DNA of 64,000 nt. Origin: Orobanche coerulescens (taxonomy: Eukaryota > Streptophyta > Magnoliopsida > Lamiales > Orobanchaceae). The notes under the pieces were generated by a model that was given only the letters and a program-made list of their open reading frames with translations, was not told where the DNA came from and made no database searches. The stretch is taken from NCBI GenBank assembly GCA_033398695.1, contig CM065811.1, positions 119,273,501-119,337,500 of the forward strand, written 5' to 3'. A program made the translations under genes and the position numbers. Positions 24,767 through 35,212 of the stretch are shown here, piece after piece. Each line of letters begins with the position of its first letter. Position 1 is the stretch's first letter.

Positions 24767-25562
24767 ATTAGCCCTCATTAACTATAGCTTCGGGCTGTTC
24801 CGGTTTCAAGTGTTTATGATATTTGGTAACTTCCGCTGAATGACTTTCAGGCCTTTTGTAATGTCTTGGTATTTTCATTGGAGCCTTTGGGCATTATGAT
24901 TCATATTAAATTCAGTTCTGGTTTGGTTCATGTTGTTTAATTCATTGTGGTATTCTGTGATTATGATTCGCCGTTGGGCATTTATGTTCTAACCTGTCGA
25001 ACAGGTATTAATAGTATGCCGTGGGCATAGTGTTTCACGAATGCTCGGTTCTTACATTGGTTTGTGAGCATCTCGTATTATTATCATTGTACCGTTTCAT
25101 TCTGCCTTTGGATGCATATCATGTTATACATGTATTTGATATTCATTATCTGGATGACTGACCCCGTGGGGGCGGAACATGTTTTCATGTTTTAGGTGCT
25201 TGCGAGGAGAGAGTTGAGACACAGGGGCATGATGATGGCGACGAGGTATTCGAGCGATACTAGTCCGAGTTGTTCATTGTTGGTCAGTCAGTTGGAGTGT
25301 ACTCCAGTCTTGTCAGTTATTGTCGTGTTGTATTACCCGAACAGATGTTCGTGGATGTTGTTGTATTTCATTTTGGCCATGTAGGCCACTTTTGTCGTTG
25401 AAATTCCTTATCGGAATATTGTGTCGGTTATCATAGTAGGGACTATGATTTTCCCTTGTTGTTTAATTTAATGTATTTTAGTCATGTTCGCCTGGTGGAT
25501 CTCCTGGCGTGGGGTCCACGGCACTGTAATAACCCAATAGGATTTGGGGGTGTTACAACAAT

Positions 25563-27173
25563 GACGAGTTTTGTTACGATTAATACAATGATGAATGAGT
25601 TATGATTATGAATGAACAACGACAAAAGGAATGAATATCCTTTTAACCGAGTAAGAATTAACTTACACAATACCGATGAAGAATGTCCGTCCACGAACAA
25701 CGTCCTAACCAAGATACCGATCGCTCGAACAACCTTGAATAACAATAATTACCAACAATCGTTCAATACACGCATCAAGTAACAAAACACGACTAACCCA
25801 ACGGTCGAAACAACGATAATCAAACTCATAAGGCATTCCAACGAATACATAACCAACCACACAACTTCGGAATTATCCAATCCCGAATATGTCGAAACCA
25901 AACCAAAATGAGTATTTCGAACTAACAAAACACTTCAATGACATCAATAATCCATTAGGAATCCATAATTCATGGTTACAACAACATCAATCGGAAAATC
26001 CCCAATTAACCAAAGTCAACCCCAAGGGTTCTTGAAATAGTTCGAAAATAACCATTAAATCCGTAGGAATATATTTATCCAAGGTAGATAATTCATATCT
26101 AACATATTAGATGATAATCCAAGCTTACGAAGAAATCGGAAGGAAAAACTCAAAATCCGAAATCCAAGATCCAAGAAATTAATACCTTTGATTTGATGTA
26201 TTGGAGATGATGAAGTGATGATAATCCAACTCAAAGACTTGAAGATGATGATTGATGATTACACCTTGAAGAATACTCTCAAAATCGCCCAAATCGCCAA
26301 GAACCGACGAGAGAAAGAGATTAGGATGATAAATGACGAACTCTGACTAAACTGCCCAATTTATAGTCACCCGTGTTAGCGTGCGCTAGCCCTAATGCGT
26401 AGCGTGCGCTAACGGGAAATTTGGGTATTCCAGTACCCACTGTCCGAACACGGTAGCGCGCGCTACGTACCTTTTGTAGCGTGCGCTACGACCATACTAC
26501 TAGCGTGCGCTAAGATCCATTATTAGCGTGCGCTAACGAAATATTGATGCCCAGTACTGGAGTCCAGAAAACTGTCTGCCCTCTGATCTGACCTCGATAG
26601 CGTGCGCTACAACCATAGTTTAGCATGCGCTAATATATCAGTTGCGTACGCTAACAACAACACATAGCGTGCGCTATGAAATAATCCAGTGCAGTCCAGT
26701 AGCCACTGGACTCAACCTGATCCGTCTCTAGCGCGCGCTACTCCACACATATAGCGTGCGCTACTACAACCCGTTAGCGCGCGCTACTTACCACTCGTAG
26801 CGTGCGCTACAAATAATCTCATCTGCAGTCCAGTACCTTCTGGACTGCAGCCAGGACAACCTTAGCGTGCGCTAAAGCTGAGTGGTAGCGTGCGCTACCT
26901 ATACCCAATTAGCGTACGCTAAAAGGATTATGTAGCGTGCGCTACTCCTCACGCACAGCTCGCAACGAAATGACAATGATGATAAACGCGGCACGAAACT
27001 CCAATCCGATTAGTGATGAATGACGATTGATATACGATACAATTACTCTGAATGATGAATACCATGACTGAATCTGAGTGACAATTGATTAATAATGAGT
27101 GAAAATTACTGAGTATCAATTACTGAATGATAAATACTGAATGATAATTACTGAATTACAACCGGGTATTACA
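25563..27173 (-). repeat. E2 5' LTR, second part
   Basis: Continues 16467-17318 after the E3 insertion and ends CGGGTATTACA. Together 2,463 bp, against 2,448 bp for 9950-12397. Confidence 0.87.
26358..26944 (-). promoter_or_regulatory. E2 5' LTR promoter: motif array and TATA box
   Basis: About eighteen TAGCGTGCGCTA-type copies (26377-26944), with TATAAATT on the minus strand at 26358-26365. Bases between the motifs differ from 11592-12168 mainly at CAG/CTG sites. Confidence 0.6.
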
Positions 27174-27178
27174 CGCTA

Positions 27179-29317
27179 ACTGTGTTATAGGCGGTTTCTC
27201 TGGAGCGTTGACCCCGTTAGCGCACGCTAATGCAGGGTGTTTAGCGCGCGCTAATAACTGTCCAATATAAATACTGGACAGCAGCATTAAGTCGTCATTT
27301 TCCACTTTTCTTCATCCCTTCCGACGGGAGTGTGATCCAGAGGCGATTAGGACCGATCTTCTTCTTCTAGCTTCATGTCTGAGCGGATTTGTAGATGTTT
27401 GACAACATCTAATCGTCTTTTTGGTCCAGATCAAGGTAATCTCTTCTTAGAACCCTAGTTTCTTGAATTTGGGGTTTTTCCTTGGATTTGTGATTCTTAT
27501 ACGATCTCATCCGATCGGTTGTGTAGTTTTGGTGGTCTTCACTGTAATCTTCAGATTTTGTTAACCGTTCATCGATTTTTATCGCCCGGATCAACGATTC
27601 TTGATTTCTTTGAGAATACTTAGATCCTAGTCGTTTTTAGGATCGTTTCGGATTTTGATTAGTGTTATTGATTCGTGGTGATGCTATTTTCGTAGTATTC
27701 GTGGGCTGTCGAAGTCTTGATCGTTTTTGGAGGTTCGAAGGTTGCCCGATCGTGCCCGTTCGTCATTTCGTCGCTCGCGATACCGAGGCAAGTATCTTGT
27801 CCATACGTTTCATGTATCGTAGGCGTAATTATTGATAAATGATTATATACGAAACCCAATATTTAATGAACGTAAAAAGGGATCGGTATGTTCTCGATAA
27901 ATGTTGTCTTTCAACGATAATTCGTGTACTTCGTGAATATATGTGTTCTCGGAATATGAGTGTTGGTTTTGTATGTTGAAAGATGCTATGATCACTTTGA
28001 TTAAGTTTAATAGACCATAATCCTTTGCTGGGGATTACGTAATGTTATGTGTACTTGTTCGGTAAGAACGTGTTGTGTATGATATTAGTTGTTACTCCTT
28101 TGAAAGGGGGTTGTGATGTTTAAGTGTTGCTTGGTTTGATGTTCTGCTCATTGTTATGTGATCGTTGAAAGTGATGTGCCTCCGGGTAGGATTGTTGAAT
28201 CTCCGGGATCCATACTTGCTAGTATGGGTCGGGCGTGACCGTAGGGTTATCCAATCTGGGTATGTCTTGCGGGGACTCCGAGGTTCGGGGCTTGCTAGAC
28301 CGATGCCGAGATAACTTGTGGGGTTATCATCGGGTATGTCTTGCGGGGACTCCGAGGTTCGTGGCTTGTTAGCCCGATGCCGGGATAACTTATGGTTGTG
28401 GTTTGGAATGGTTCTGTGGATGTTGCCACGAGGACATGTGATTTGGTATGGCTTCCTATTGGGTTATTCACTCGGGTATGTTCTACGGGAGCATCTGAGG
28501 TTCGTGGCTTGTTAGCACGGGACGCGAATAATCCTTAGGAACATGTGTTATGTGATTCGGGTCTTGGACCATGTGGCTTATGATTCGGGTCTTGGACCCC
28601 GTGTGTTGTGAAACCGCGTTTTATTATTGGAATCGTATTTTGGAAAGATGATTTTGGGCCATGTCCCTAAGTGTTTTCGAAGGGCTTGAAAATTCCTTTA
28701 TTTCAAATGTTTTCAAACTCCCGAGATCATAAAATATTTTGTATGAGATACATGGTTCTATTCCTACCTTTTATAAATCAAACTGTTTTGATTAAGTGAA
28801 TTATCTCGGGAAATATATTCAAGATTATTATATTCTTGAAGCACGTTGTGTATGACATGTACTTCTGTTTTATACTTGCACTAGCAAAACAATGGAGTTT
28901 TGTTAACCCCCGAGTATTCGGGGGGTGGATGTCTCAGACAAGGCCCGTGTACTTGCAGTGTAGTGGGAGCGAGCCACAGGATCGATACGAAGGATGATGG
29001 GAGACGAAGATACTAATCACGTGAAGACCAATTATAGAATATTTGGTAGAGTCGTGTTGGTTATTCCTCCGATGTGTTATTTTCTCGAATTATGGAAGTG
29101 TTATTGTATTCTAGCCCCTGCGTGGGTATGTGTGCTGGGCAAGGATCTTGTATGTATTGTTGTGTGTGTTGTGATATAAGACCTAATCGGTCTAATGGTC
29201 CTTTATGTAGCCATGTCGGCATGTGAAGTGATGTATTGTTTTGTATTTAGCCTGGGAGATCCTCGCGGAGAGGGTCTGCGGCGCTGTAATATTCACGAGT
29301 GGTTTGGGGGTGTTACA
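27179..29317 (+). repeat. E1 3' LTR, second part
   Basis: Resumes after the E2 duplication, contains the last motif copies and the TATA box (TATAAAT, 27266-27272), and ends GGGTGTTACA next to TAAAT. With 9484-9949 it totals 2,605 bp, against 2,614 bp for the 5' LTR. Confidence 0.87.
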
Positions 29318-29322
29318 TAAAT

Positions 29323-29535
29323 AGCCACATCTTTCACTAACACTTGGCCCAAATCATCCTTAATAAACTTAACGGGACCCAGGCCACGCCGCCCTCTTAC
29401 CCTAGCTTTCGCTAGTTTAAAAATAGCATTCGCTCCTTCTTTGGTGTCTAGGCGCTTGTACATCTCCTCGTAAGCCTCCCTTTTAGCCTTAGCTACTGCC
29501 TTTTTAGCCTCTCTTTTCGCCACCTTGTACGCTAC
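29323..29535 (-). pseudogene. RTE LINE, 5' segment of the split copy
   Basis: Minus-strand reading KREAYEEMYKRLDTKEGANA, followed by IFKLAKARVRGRRGLGPVKF and IKDDLGQVLVKDVAI, is the RTE linker between endonuclease and RT. It joins in frame, through the TAAAT target, to ERWNRYFFELF at 3528. A TAG lies at the joint. The LINE is truncated at 29535 and followed by the AATCTATACTATA duplication (29536-29548). Confidence 0.85.
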
Positions 29536-29537
29536 AA

Positions 29538-30490
29538 TCTATACTATACTATTAGTTAAAGTTGACATAAAAGTTTGGTCGGTCTATACTTAGGCTTATT
29601 GGGCCTGAAGTTAAAATCCTTATTTAACATGACTAATTGTATTAAAAATCCATTCTAAACTAAACATCTTGGGCTTCTCGGGACTAAAGTTAAAATTCTA
29701 TTTTAACATGACTAACGCCCTGTTCTTTTAAATTTATTTTTTAATACTTTTTGTTCAGTTCAGGTCCATTCAGTTCAGTTCAGTTCAGTTCAGGTACGTT
29801 CAGTTCAATTCAGTTTATTACTATTATTATTATTATTAATCTTAATTATTATTGTTATTATTACTAATAATATTTACTATTATCGTTGTTGTTGTTGATT
29901 AATATTATTATTATTTACCATTATTATCAGTATTATACTATTATTAATATTAATCTTAATTATTATTGTTATTATTACTAATAATATTTACTATTATTAT
30001 TAATAATATTTATTATTATCGTTATTGATTACTATTATTATTATTTACCATTATTACCAGTGTTTTTTTATTATTATTGTTATTATCGTTATTGTTATTA
30101 ATATCATTAATATTATTATAATTTACCCTTATCAAATAGATCTCAACATATCATTTATATTTTATTATATTATTATTTTTAATATTATTTTCTTATATTT
30201 ATTATTTCTATTATTATTATTTACCCTTAATATATATTTCAATTCATTTCAGTTCAGTTCAGTTGAGGTCCATTCAGTTCAGTTCAGTTCAGTTCAGATC
30301 AATTCAATTCAATTTAGTTCAGTTCAGATTCATTCACTCCAAAGAACAGAGCGTAATTATTTTAATCACAACACATATAATTATTTTAATTAAAACACAT
30401 CTCTAAACCTAATATAATTATAAATAAAATATTATAATACAAATAGTGTGATAACAAATATTAAAAACCACCCGTGCACTGCACGGTCTA
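29538..30490 (+). mobile_element. Helitron-like element with internal Tourist MITE
   Basis: Starts TCTATACTATACTATTAGTT and ends near a hairpin (CCGTGC at 30472-30477 pairs with GCACGG at 30481-30486). This resembles Helitron termini, but the expected CTRR end is not clean (GGTCTATAA). It contains MITE copy 2. No Rep/helicase sequence. Confidence 0.4.
29716..30353. mobile_element. Tourist-like MITE, copy 2
   Basis: 638 bp, with ends CGCCCTGTTCTTTT and the complement of AAAGAACAGAGCG, and duplication TAA (29713-29715 and 30354-30356). Inside are GTTCA pentamer runs at both ends and ATT-type triplets, the same composition as copy 1 but nearly twice as long. Confidence 0.8.
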
Positions 30491-30496
30491 TAAAAA

Positions 30497-30822
30497 ACCA
30501 AACCAAACCAAACATACCCAGTATATCCCGCTCAGAGCAGGGTCTGGGGAGGGTAAGATGTACGCAGACCATGCCCCTACTTTTATGGTAGAGAGGCTGT
30601 TTCTGTGAAGACCCCCAGCTTAGTGCACATCGAAGTATAGAGTGGTATATACAAAGCAGCATATGATACGAAAAAACTCACGATCATACCTGAGCCCATG
30701 GTTTAATTCACATGAGACTTACCTAAGGGAGTTTTGGCAACTGCACTCTCGATGACGAAGAGAGGTTGACTCTGCGCACAGCTCCCAGAGTACGGAACGG
30801 CTCCAAAAATAGAGCAGTTTTC
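30497..30822 (-). repeat. RTE LINE 3' tail fragment, second copy
   Basis: Closely matches 1526-1850, including CCCGCTCAGAGCAGGGTCTG, and lacks any coding part. It is a strongly 5'-truncated LINE insertion. Confidence 0.7.
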
Positions 30823-30830
30823 CCTGGAAC

Positions 30831-31513
30831 CAGGGGCGGATGTACACACAACCTGGTGGTGCACATGCACCACCAGATTTTTTCTGGAATAAGACCCCCT
30901 TCCCCGATAATATATAGTATTATCTTTTCCGTTATTTTAGTTTGGCAATAGTTGAATTATCGAGGAGTTTAATCATTTTTTACTCTCGAAGTTTAATAGG
31001 TAAAGTCATATATACCTATTAAATATATTTTTTGATTTGACGTAATCTGTTTTGATCAAAGCGATATTAATTAGAGTGTTTAAAATTGTTTATTCAACCT
31101 TGAAATATTTTGCAAACACTTGCTTCTTTTGAAGAATATTTATGTAATATGATGAAAAAATTAAGATGCACCCTTAATACAAAACTAGCTGAAGGGTTTC
31201 AGTTAAACAAATATTAAAAACTAATTTTAAAAGAAATGTTGAAGTAAGAAACATGGATAGCGAATAATGGGCGTACGAAACTAGGATTTAAAAGAATAGA
31301 CATAATGAGATGACGTATTTATGAATAAGTTTGGAGGGACGAAGTTACATTTATGCCTTTAAAAAGTGAGGAAAACTACAAAATACAATCTGTATAAAAA
31401 AAAAGATTGTCAAGATGGTCGTGGAAATTTGCCATGTGCTTGCTCCAACACTGGATACTTTTTCGTAGTTTATTTTGTGCACCAGTAATATCAAGCTCCT
31501 GGATCCGCCTATG
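30831..31513. mobile_element. Non-autonomous hAT element
   Basis: Flanked by an exact 8-bp duplication CCTGGAAC (30823-30830 and 31514-31521). Ends are CAGGGGCGGAT on the left and the complement of ATCCGCCTATG on the right, as in plant hAT elements. 683 bp, AT-rich, no transposase seen. Confidence 0.72.
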
Positions 31514-31521
31514 CCTGGAAC

Positions 31522-31984
31522 ACCCGCTGCTACCAGGCCCGGAACTCAGCAGCTGGTAGCTTCGCCTTTGAGGATTGAATCCCGGATAAACGGATGGATG
31601 AAGCTCGCCGTGAATCCGATGCTGACCAAAAAATGGCTCCCTTGCTTTTCTGGCACGTACCTGCAATTGCACCAACAAAACACAGTGCTATGTACTACAC
31701 TAATGTTAGCTAAAAGAAAAGGGAAGAAAAGCAGCGGTTGTTTTATAATTCTTCGGTGATACGCCGGTCAGAGGAGGTCAGACTGATGTCGGATGAGTTA
31801 GCGGGTTAGAGAGCCGTTGAGAGAGATGTGCAAAAAGTCAACTCTACCCAGTAGGAGTTCTGCTGCCCAACTTGACTTCCCCTTACTGCAAAATTGCAGC
31901 CGCCTATAACTCCGGCACTCTACTGATCCTTCTCAAAGCCAACCTAGAATACCCCGATGGCGACAGATGAGGGAGAAAGGCGAT

Positions 31985-31985
<1 letters not shown>
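31522..31985. other. Unassigned sequence, possibly old gene flank
   Basis: More GC-balanced than its surroundings and directly followed by a GA microsatellite. Short frames exist on both strands, but none was recognised as a protein family. Confidence 0.25.

Positions 31986-32029
<44 letters not shown>
31986..32029. repeat. (GA)n microsatellite
   Basis: About 22 GA dinucleotides without interruption. Confidence 0.95.
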
Positions 32030-32035
<6 letters not shown>

Positions 32036-32244
32036 ATAATATTAGAAGTTGACGTTCTTGGACCTAATGATATAAATATTAGAAATTAATATGTTACTAA
32101 TGAGATTCGAACTAATTATGTCATTAGCGGTGGAATTATAAAAAATAAATTTTGATATGTTATTGACATAATTCGAACATTTAATTCAAGTATATTGAAT
32201 GGTTATGAAACTATAAAATCTGTTTTACGCTTATAATTACATGT
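32030..32244. other. AT-rich stretch, nothing recognised
   Basis: No gene or element end identified. Confidence 0.3.
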
Positions 32245-32470
32245 CCTCTCATTCGATGCACGTCGTAAAATATTGAATATTTTATTATATTAATAATATG
32301 TGATGGAATTTCAGTGATATTGTAAAGTTATTATAAAAGATACATGAGTCAATATACACACATACACTATTATTTATTTTACTTCTATCTATAAAACCTT
32401 TTCATGTGATATAAGGGCATATATGTACTACTTAAAAATTGAATGGCTTAATTTAATGTGGAATAGTGAA
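32245..32470 (-). repeat. Dispersed Helitron-like repeat, partial copy
   Basis: Resembles 116-300, including the CGATGCACG-CGTAAAAT start and AGATACATGAGTCAATA. Confidence 0.5.
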
Positions 32471-32519
32471 TGTGCACAATACAACATAGTTGAATCTTCA
32501 TTCCAAAGGTCATAAAAAT

Positions 32520-32967
32520 TAGGGGTGTTCAAAACCGGATATTCGAATTTTCGGATATCCGAAAGTCCGTATATCCGAAAATTCGGATAGTAAATATTGA
32601 TATCCGAAATATTTTTTTACTATAAATATTTTTACAACAAATTAAATATTGGCTCAATTAATTATTTATCTTAAGTAAATAATACTCCAATACCAATTCA
32701 AATCAATAAAAGTAAATATATTCATATTGTTTGCCAAACAAAGTGTATATCTTCATATTATTTAAAATATAAAAAATATAAATTATATATTTTTCGGATA
32801 TTTCGGATATCTGAATATCCGAAAATTCTCAAAAGGCATATCTGATATCCGAATCGAAAAAAGCGGATATCCGATTTTTGGATATCCGAAAGTCCGGATA
32901 TCCGAAACTTCGGATTATCGGATTTTCGGATCGGATATCAGATATCGGGTATTTTTGAACACCCCTA
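32520..32967. mobile_element. hAT-type MITE rich in CGGATATCCG repeats
   Basis: 448 bp with ends TAGGGGTGTTCAAAA and the complement of TTTTTGAACACCCCTA, and an exact 8-bp duplication ATAAAAAT (32512-32519 and 32968-32975). Both subterminal parts are packed with TCGGATATCCGAA palindromes, so much of the element can fold back. No coding capacity. Confidence 0.85.
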
Positions 32968-33511
32968 ATAAAAATACATAAGATCAAAGAATTCAAAGAG
33001 CCGTGAATAGCAAGGGTCATTATAATATTTTAAGTTTAGCATAATAATGACATAATAGTTTAATTAATAAGTAACTTCAAAAGTCTCTTCACATGCATAT
33101 ATAGTTTTTAATGTTTATAGGTTACACAATATATAAATAAGCATTTGATTTCCTTTGCCTGCAAATACAAACTTACGGCTATTCACTTTTTTCTTCTGCG
33201 GTGATAGTAGACGGTGCTTACGACAAAATAAGCGAATCTGCGGACAGAGATTACCAACGAGATGGATGCAGCTGCTTTTGTTTACCATGTTATTTTTACT
33301 TTTTTCTCAACATGATCTTATGAAAGAACTTTATGAGAACGAGGAGAAGCCCAGAAATGATGAACCACTAGCTATGTTCCTTCGCAGTGGCGATATTTTA
33401 CTAATATCGGGTGAAGCAAGGGATCGTTTTCATGGTCAGTACATAAACTATCTATGTTCTTTGGTGTGCTGTTAACATGCAGAGTTTTTAGCTAAATGTC
33501 TTGATGTACAT

Positions 33512-34717
33512 CACTACCAACATCGGGGGTTTAAACAACGACTTTAAGTCGTCGGTTAAAGATCAAAGTCATCAGCTAATCCTCTCAGTAGTCGACTAAA
33601 AAACCGTCGGCCGATATTCGACGGCCAAGGTTTAGCCGACGACTTCTTTAGGTTTAGCCGACGACCTTTAGTCGTCGGCTAAAGTTTAGCCGACGATTTT
33701 TATACTGTCGTCGGCTAAAGTTTTTTCAAAAAAAAAAGTGATATACTTTAGCCGACGACATTTAACAATAGTCATCGGCTAAAACATTTATTTTTAAAAA
33801 TAATATACTTTAGCCGACGACTGTTGTAAAGGTCGTCGTCTAAAACCTAATAAAAAAAAATAATTCAGATTTTGGGATTCCAAAACCTGTTTTTTTGCAC
33901 CTGCAATTTTTATACACCAGCTCCCATTATCAACAACAATCAACGCACAACACATTCAACTAATACCATCAATAATATGCCCAACATTATCTGCAGCACA
34001 ACACATTCAAGAACATAAATTTATAATACATTACCCTGTACACAATACACCAATAATTTATAAAAACAACACTTAAAGTAAGTAACACAATACATCAACA
34101 ATACATATAAGTCAACACAATACACCAATTAATAAATTAGAGAAAAAAATACACCAACAATACATATAATTCAACACATACAATACACCAATTCAACAGC
34201 AACAAAAATACACCAATTGATAACATAACATACCAACAATACATAGAATTCAACACAATACACCAATTAATAAATTAGAGAAAAAATACACCATCAAAAT
34301 TGGACTAAAATCGGGCAAAAAAATAAAATCTACGACAGCGGCGGACTGGCGGCAGACTGACGTGCGGCGGACTGATGAAATAATGAGGTGAAATAAAATA
34401 TACAATACACCAATTCAACAGCAACAAAAATACACTAATTCAATACAATAAACCAATTAATAACACAATACACTAACAATACAGACACATGAAAAACAAC
34501 CTAATTACAGATAAAATTAATACACTAAAAATACACAAAAAAATGGGTTACCTGTGCGGCGGACGGTCGAGCGGCGGACGGGGGGCGGTCGGACGGCGGG
34601 CGGGCGGTCTGGCGGCGGTGTTCCGACGGGTGGCTGACGGGCGGTCTGGGGTCGTCGTGCGGTCTGGGGTCGTCGGGCGGATGGGGGAAGAGAAAAGACG
34701 AAAAGGAAGAAGAAAGA

Positions 34718-34784
<67 letters not shown>

Positions 34785-34992
34785 GGTTTAGCTGACGACT
34801 TGATCTGGGTCGTCGGCTAAACCATCACAAAAGTCATCGGCTAAAGTGTTGAACTTTAGCCGACGACTACTTTGTAGTTTAGCCGACGACAGTGGGGGTC
34901 GTCGGCTAAAGTCCAAAGTTTAGCCGACGACACTTAAAAGTCGTCGGACATTTTTTTAAGTGTCGTCGGCTAAAGTCCTTTTTTTGGTAGTG
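33512..34992. mobile_element. Non-autonomous CACTA element
   Basis: 1,481 bp, starting CACTACCAA and ending TTGGTAGTG, with 3-bp duplication CAT (33509-33511 and 34993-34995). Both ends carry many copies of TTTAGCCGACGAC in either direction, the subterminal repeats expected for CACTA transposase binding. The middle has A/C-rich ATACACCAA repeats, a GC-rich CGGCGGAC block (34555-34690) and TA/GA microsatellites (34720-34785). No transposase seen. Confidence 0.85.
34720..34785. repeat. (TA)n(GA)n microsatellite inside CACTA
   Basis: A TA run followed by a GA run, between the GC-rich block and the right subterminal repeats. Confidence 0.9.
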
Positions 34993-35212
34993 CATGTCCA
35001 TATTCCGTGATTTCCAAAGCACATACTTCTCCTTTTGAATCCATTTATCGTTGTAGGTCTTAACCTTGATTTTCTCTACAGGCATGCCTCGGATATTCAC
35101 TGATGCAGAACATGCAGAGATCATGTCTTTAGAAAAGGTGTTGTCGGATGAAGACGATATTTGTTACTTGGAATACATCAAAACTTCAAGAATAAAAATC
35201 AATATCTTCTGA

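Larger units (their letters stand above)
17319..25557 (+). mobile_element. E3: non-coding LTR retrotransposon (LARD-like)
   Basis: Complete element with duplication ACAAT (17314-17318 and 25558-25562), two LTRs of 2,947 bp each, a degenerate primer site, a 2.3-kb internal part without any gag or pol sequence, and a polypurine tract. It can only have moved with proteins made by another element. The inside is mostly tandem repeat, shared in kind with E2. Confidence 0.87.
22611..25557 (+). repeat. E3 3' LTR
   Basis: 2,947 bp. It matches 17319-20265 with scattered differences, many of them at CAG or CTG (for example GTCAGTCAGTTGG near 25284 against GTCGATTGG near 19999). Confidence 0.9.
9950..27173 (-). 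mobile_element. E2: decayed Gypsy element, carrying E3
   Basis: Minus-strand LTR retrotransposon inserted in the E1 3' LTR with duplication CGCTA (9945-9949 and 27174-27178). Its 3' LTR is 9950-12397, internal part 12398-16466, and 5' LTR 16467-17318 plus 25563-27173 (split by E3). The internal part is only about 4.1 kb and holds fragments of gag zinc knuckle, protease and RT on the minus strand, with many frame breaks. It belongs to the same broad Tekay-like group as E4 by LTR ends, primer site and RT fragment. Confidence 0.83.
3535..29317 (+). mobile_element. E1: gag-only LTR retrotransposon (TR-GAG-like), carrying E2 and E3
   Basis: LTR element inserted in the RTE LINE with 5-bp duplication TAAAT (3530-3534 and 29318-29322). 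It has a 5' LTR (3535-6148), primer site, a single gag frame, a polypurine tract and a 3' LTR (9484-9949 plus 27179-29317), which is split by E2. Without E2 it is about 8.5 kb. No protease, RT, RNase H or integrase sequence was found between gag and the 3' LTR. This matches terminal-repeat retrotransposons with a GAG domain, which need pol from a relative. Confidence 0.85.
33320..35212 (+). pseudogene. AlkB-like (ALKBH1-type) dioxygenase gene, 3' end with CACTA in intron
   Basis: Two exons of an Fe(II)/2-oxoglutarate dioxygenase of the AlkB family (nucleic-acid demethylation). Exon A, recognisable from about 33340, reads NDEPLAMFLRSGDILLISGE, then ARDRFHG, and ends at 33434 with a GT donor. 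Exon B starts at 35082 after TTTCTCTACAG and reads MPRIFTDAEHAEIMSLEKVL to EYIKTSRIKINI, with TGA at 35210-35212. The joint is phase 1 and restores HGMPR. Upstream parts (Fe-binding HxD motif) were not found, and the C-terminus ends a few residues earlier than RINIRQV, known for the family, so this is probably a gene remnant. The intron (33435-35081) would be about 160 bp without the CACTA element. Confidence 0.7.

Noticed and set aside
30025..30393. 122-codon frame rich in Ile and Tyr
   Set aside because: Lies in ATT repeats and GTTCA pentamers of the Tourist MITE.
34489..34791. 100-codon frame with Gly/Arg-rich and RERERE parts
   Set aside because: Comes from CGGCGGAC repeats and the TA/GA microsatellites inside the CACTA element.
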